From Stanieria sp. NIES-3757 (GTDB taxonomy: Bacteria > Cyanobacteriota > Cyanobacteriia > Cyanobacteriales > Xenococcaceae): DNA of 64,000 nt. Shown piece after piece: positions 62,703 to 64,000 of this stretch; position 1 is the first letter of the stretch, and every line of letters starts with the position of its first letter. The DNA is taken from NCBI GenBank assembly GCA_002355455.1, contig AP017375.1:1674001-1738000 (forward strand), in the 5' to 3' direction. The notes beneath the pieces are model-generated. The model searched no databases. It was not told where the DNA came from and worked only from the letters and a program-made list of their open reading frames with translations. The position numbers and the translations under genes are program-made.

Positions 62703-64000
62703 ATGGACATTGCTCTAGCCCTTGGGGTTTTAGTTTTGGCTTTAATCGCCTTTATTTTTGAATGGCTTCCTGTTGATATCACTGCGTTAGCCGTTGCGAT
62801 TGTCTTAATTCTATTAGGTTTAGTTACACCAGAAGAAGGAATTGAAGGTTTTGGAAATTCAGCAACAATTACTGTCTTAGCAATGTTTATTCTTAGTGCA
62901 GGAGTTACTCGTACTGGTGTAGTACAAATAGCCAGAGATTGGTTAATTAAATACGGTGGAAAAGATATTACTCAACAAATCTTAGTTATGGGTGCAATTG
63001 TCGGTCCCATTACTGCTTTTATTAATAACACTGCTGTAGTTGCTATATTTCTTCCTATTATCGAAGACTGGTGTAAAAAAAAGAATATTTCTCCTTCTAA
63101 ATTGTTGATGCCTTTGTCTTTTGTGACAATTTTAGGAGGAATGCTCACTTTAATTGGTACTTCTACTAATATTTTGGCTAGTGGAGTATCCAAAAAATTA
63201 GGTTATGGAGAATTTGGACTATTTCAATTTACAGTTTTAGGAATAATTACTTTTTTTATTGGTCTTCTTTATTTAGCTTTTATTGCTCCCAAAATAATAC
63301 CAAATCGTAAACAAACTAGTGGCGATTTAGTTAGTGATGAATACGGGTTAAAAGATTATGTTACAGAAGTAATTATTTCGCCTGGTTCTACTTTAATCGG
63401 ACAAACATTACGACAAAGTGAAATTCAACGTAAATTTGATGTAGATATTTTGGAATTAATCCGCGACGGTAGTCAATTTCCTCAACCCATTGCTGATAAA
63501 GTTTTAAATGCTGGAGATATTTTACTTGTTCGTGGTAGTAGCGCAGAATTACTCAAAATAAAAGACCAAAAAGGCTTAGAAATTTTTCCTGATGTCAAAT
63601 TCAATAAAGAAGATTTAGAAACAGAATTAAGCGAGGGAGAACTCGGCATTGCAGAAGTTTTAATTCTTTCTAACTCGCGTTTAATTGGTTCTACTCTCAA
63701 AGATTTACGCTTTAGACAAAGATATAATGCTACCGTTCTCGCTATTCGTCGTGGAGAAGAATTAATTAGAGATCGGTTAGGAAAAGTTCCCCTACGTTTT
63801 GGTGATTTATTGTTAGTTCAAGGAGCTAAAGAAAGTTTTCTTGGTTTACAGACTACTAGAGAATTACTAGTAATGGAACAGAAAGAATTAGACAATTTAA
63901 GAACTGATAAAGCTTGGATTGCTTTAGCTATTTGTTTAGCTGTAATTATTGTTGCTGCTTTTAATCTACTACCAATTTTAGTTACAGCTTTGGTTGGTGT
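62703..64000 (+). CDS. SLC13-type anion permease with RCK_C (TrkA-C) domains, 3' end beyond the window
   Basis: At least 432 residues, open to the window end. N-terminal membrane half: ALALGVLVLALIAFIFEWLP, then DITALAVAIVLILLGLVTP, FINNTAVVAIFLPII, and GGMLTLIGTSTNILASGV, whose NNTA and GTSTN motifs mark divalent-anion symporters. A central cytosolic insert has two RCK_C-like units: VTEVIISPGSTLIGQTLRQS ... GDILLVRGSSAELL, and GIAEVLILSNSRLIGSTLKD ... GDLLLVQGAKESFL. Membrane spans resume at AWIALAICLAVIIVAAFNLL. Cyanobacterial relatives move sulfate or other anions, sometimes with sodium. Which substrate applies is unknown. Confidence 0.92.
   Translation, partial: MDIALALGVLVLALIAFIFEWLPVDITALAVAIVLILLGLVTPEEGIEGFGNSATITVLAMFILSAGVTRTGVVQIARDWLIKYGGKDITQQILVMGAIVGPITAFINNTAVVAIFLPIIEDWCKKKNISPSKLLMPLSFVTILGGMLTLIGTSTNILASGVSKKLGYGEFGLFQFTVLGIITFFIGLLYLAFIAPKIIPNRKQTSGDLVSDEYGLKDYVTEVIISPGSTLIGQTLRQSEIQRKFDVDILELIRDGSQFPQPIADKVLNAGDILLVRGSSAELLKIKDQKGLEIFPDVKFNKEDLETELSEGELGIAEVLILSNSRLIGSTLKDLRFRQRYNATVLAIRRGEELIRDRLGKVPLRFGDLLLVQGAKESFLGLQTTRELLVMEQKELDNLRTDKAWIALAICLAVIIVAAFNLLPILVTALVG

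Noticed and set aside
1-64000. tRNA, rRNA, tmRNA or riboswitch genes
   Set aside because: Read-through of the spacers showed no cloverleaf with a GGTTCRA T-loop or other recognised RNA motif; a covariance-model search would be decisive.

Overview
The window looks like chromosomal DNA of a unicellular or baeocyte-forming cyanobacterium of the Pleurocapsales/Stanieria type. DNA is AT-rich and dotted with the HIP1 octamer GCGATCGC. It carries cyanobacterial gene families: Mo-nitrogenase C-terminal family protein, a probable NatB-type amino-acid binding protein, PRC-barrel/DUF2382 stress proteins, a CcmS-like protein, cyanobacterial two-component parts, and fused TPR-glycosyltransferases. The genus is an inference from gene content; no rRNA or tRNA gene was found to test it.

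Layout. 0-5.6 kb: an AI-2E-type permease pseudogene split by an IS701-like element and further damaged by an internal deletion; an amino-acid ABC-transporter binding lipoprotein; aroE, whose last codons are supplied by an IS982-family element that also cut off a methyltransferase gene on its far side. 5.7-19 kb: an AraC regulator with a Rieske oxygenase-like gene, an orphan sensor kinase, fabG, lipA, a response regulator, a PPOX-fold protein translationally coupled to a glycogen-debranching-type enzyme, and small hypotheticals. 19-31.2 kb: a long minus-strand block. Reading downstream, it holds an RTX calcium-binding repeat protein, a filamentous-haemagglutinin-type exoprotein, a TPR protein, FkbM methyltransferase-TPR, a sulfotransferase, GT2-TPR (a truncated duplicate) and GT2-TPR-GT4. 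I read this as a surface/exoprotein and glycan-decoration locus, and it is the best candidate here for a poorly described system. 31.6-47.6 kb: GT39-like glycosyltransferase-TPR, 5-formyl-THF cyclo-ligase, aldo/keto reductase, a CcmS-like protein, a GGDEF-EAL-GGDEF protein, a penicillin-binding-fold hydrolase, a 1255-residue SF1 helicase-like protein with a helical-repeat tail, the Mo-nitrogenase C-terminal family protein, a protein with a TIR/deoxyribosyltransferase-like ending, and a membrane-anchored C39-type protease. 48-55.7 kb: a probable envelope/stress cassette (secreted two-repeat protein, two GlsB-type membrane proteins, a YflT/glycine-zipper protein, two PRC/DUF2382 proteins). 55.8-64 kb: an unusual response-regulator receiver fused to an HlyD membrane-fusion protein, a methyltransferase, penicillin-binding protein 2, and the 5' part of an SLC13/RCK anion permease running off the window.

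Across the window short GC-rich palindromic elements bounded by GCGATC...GATCGC occur between genes and, in at least two places, in frame inside coding regions. Degenerate heptamer-like tandem repeats occupy several short spacers. No CRISPR array or tRNA gene was seen.
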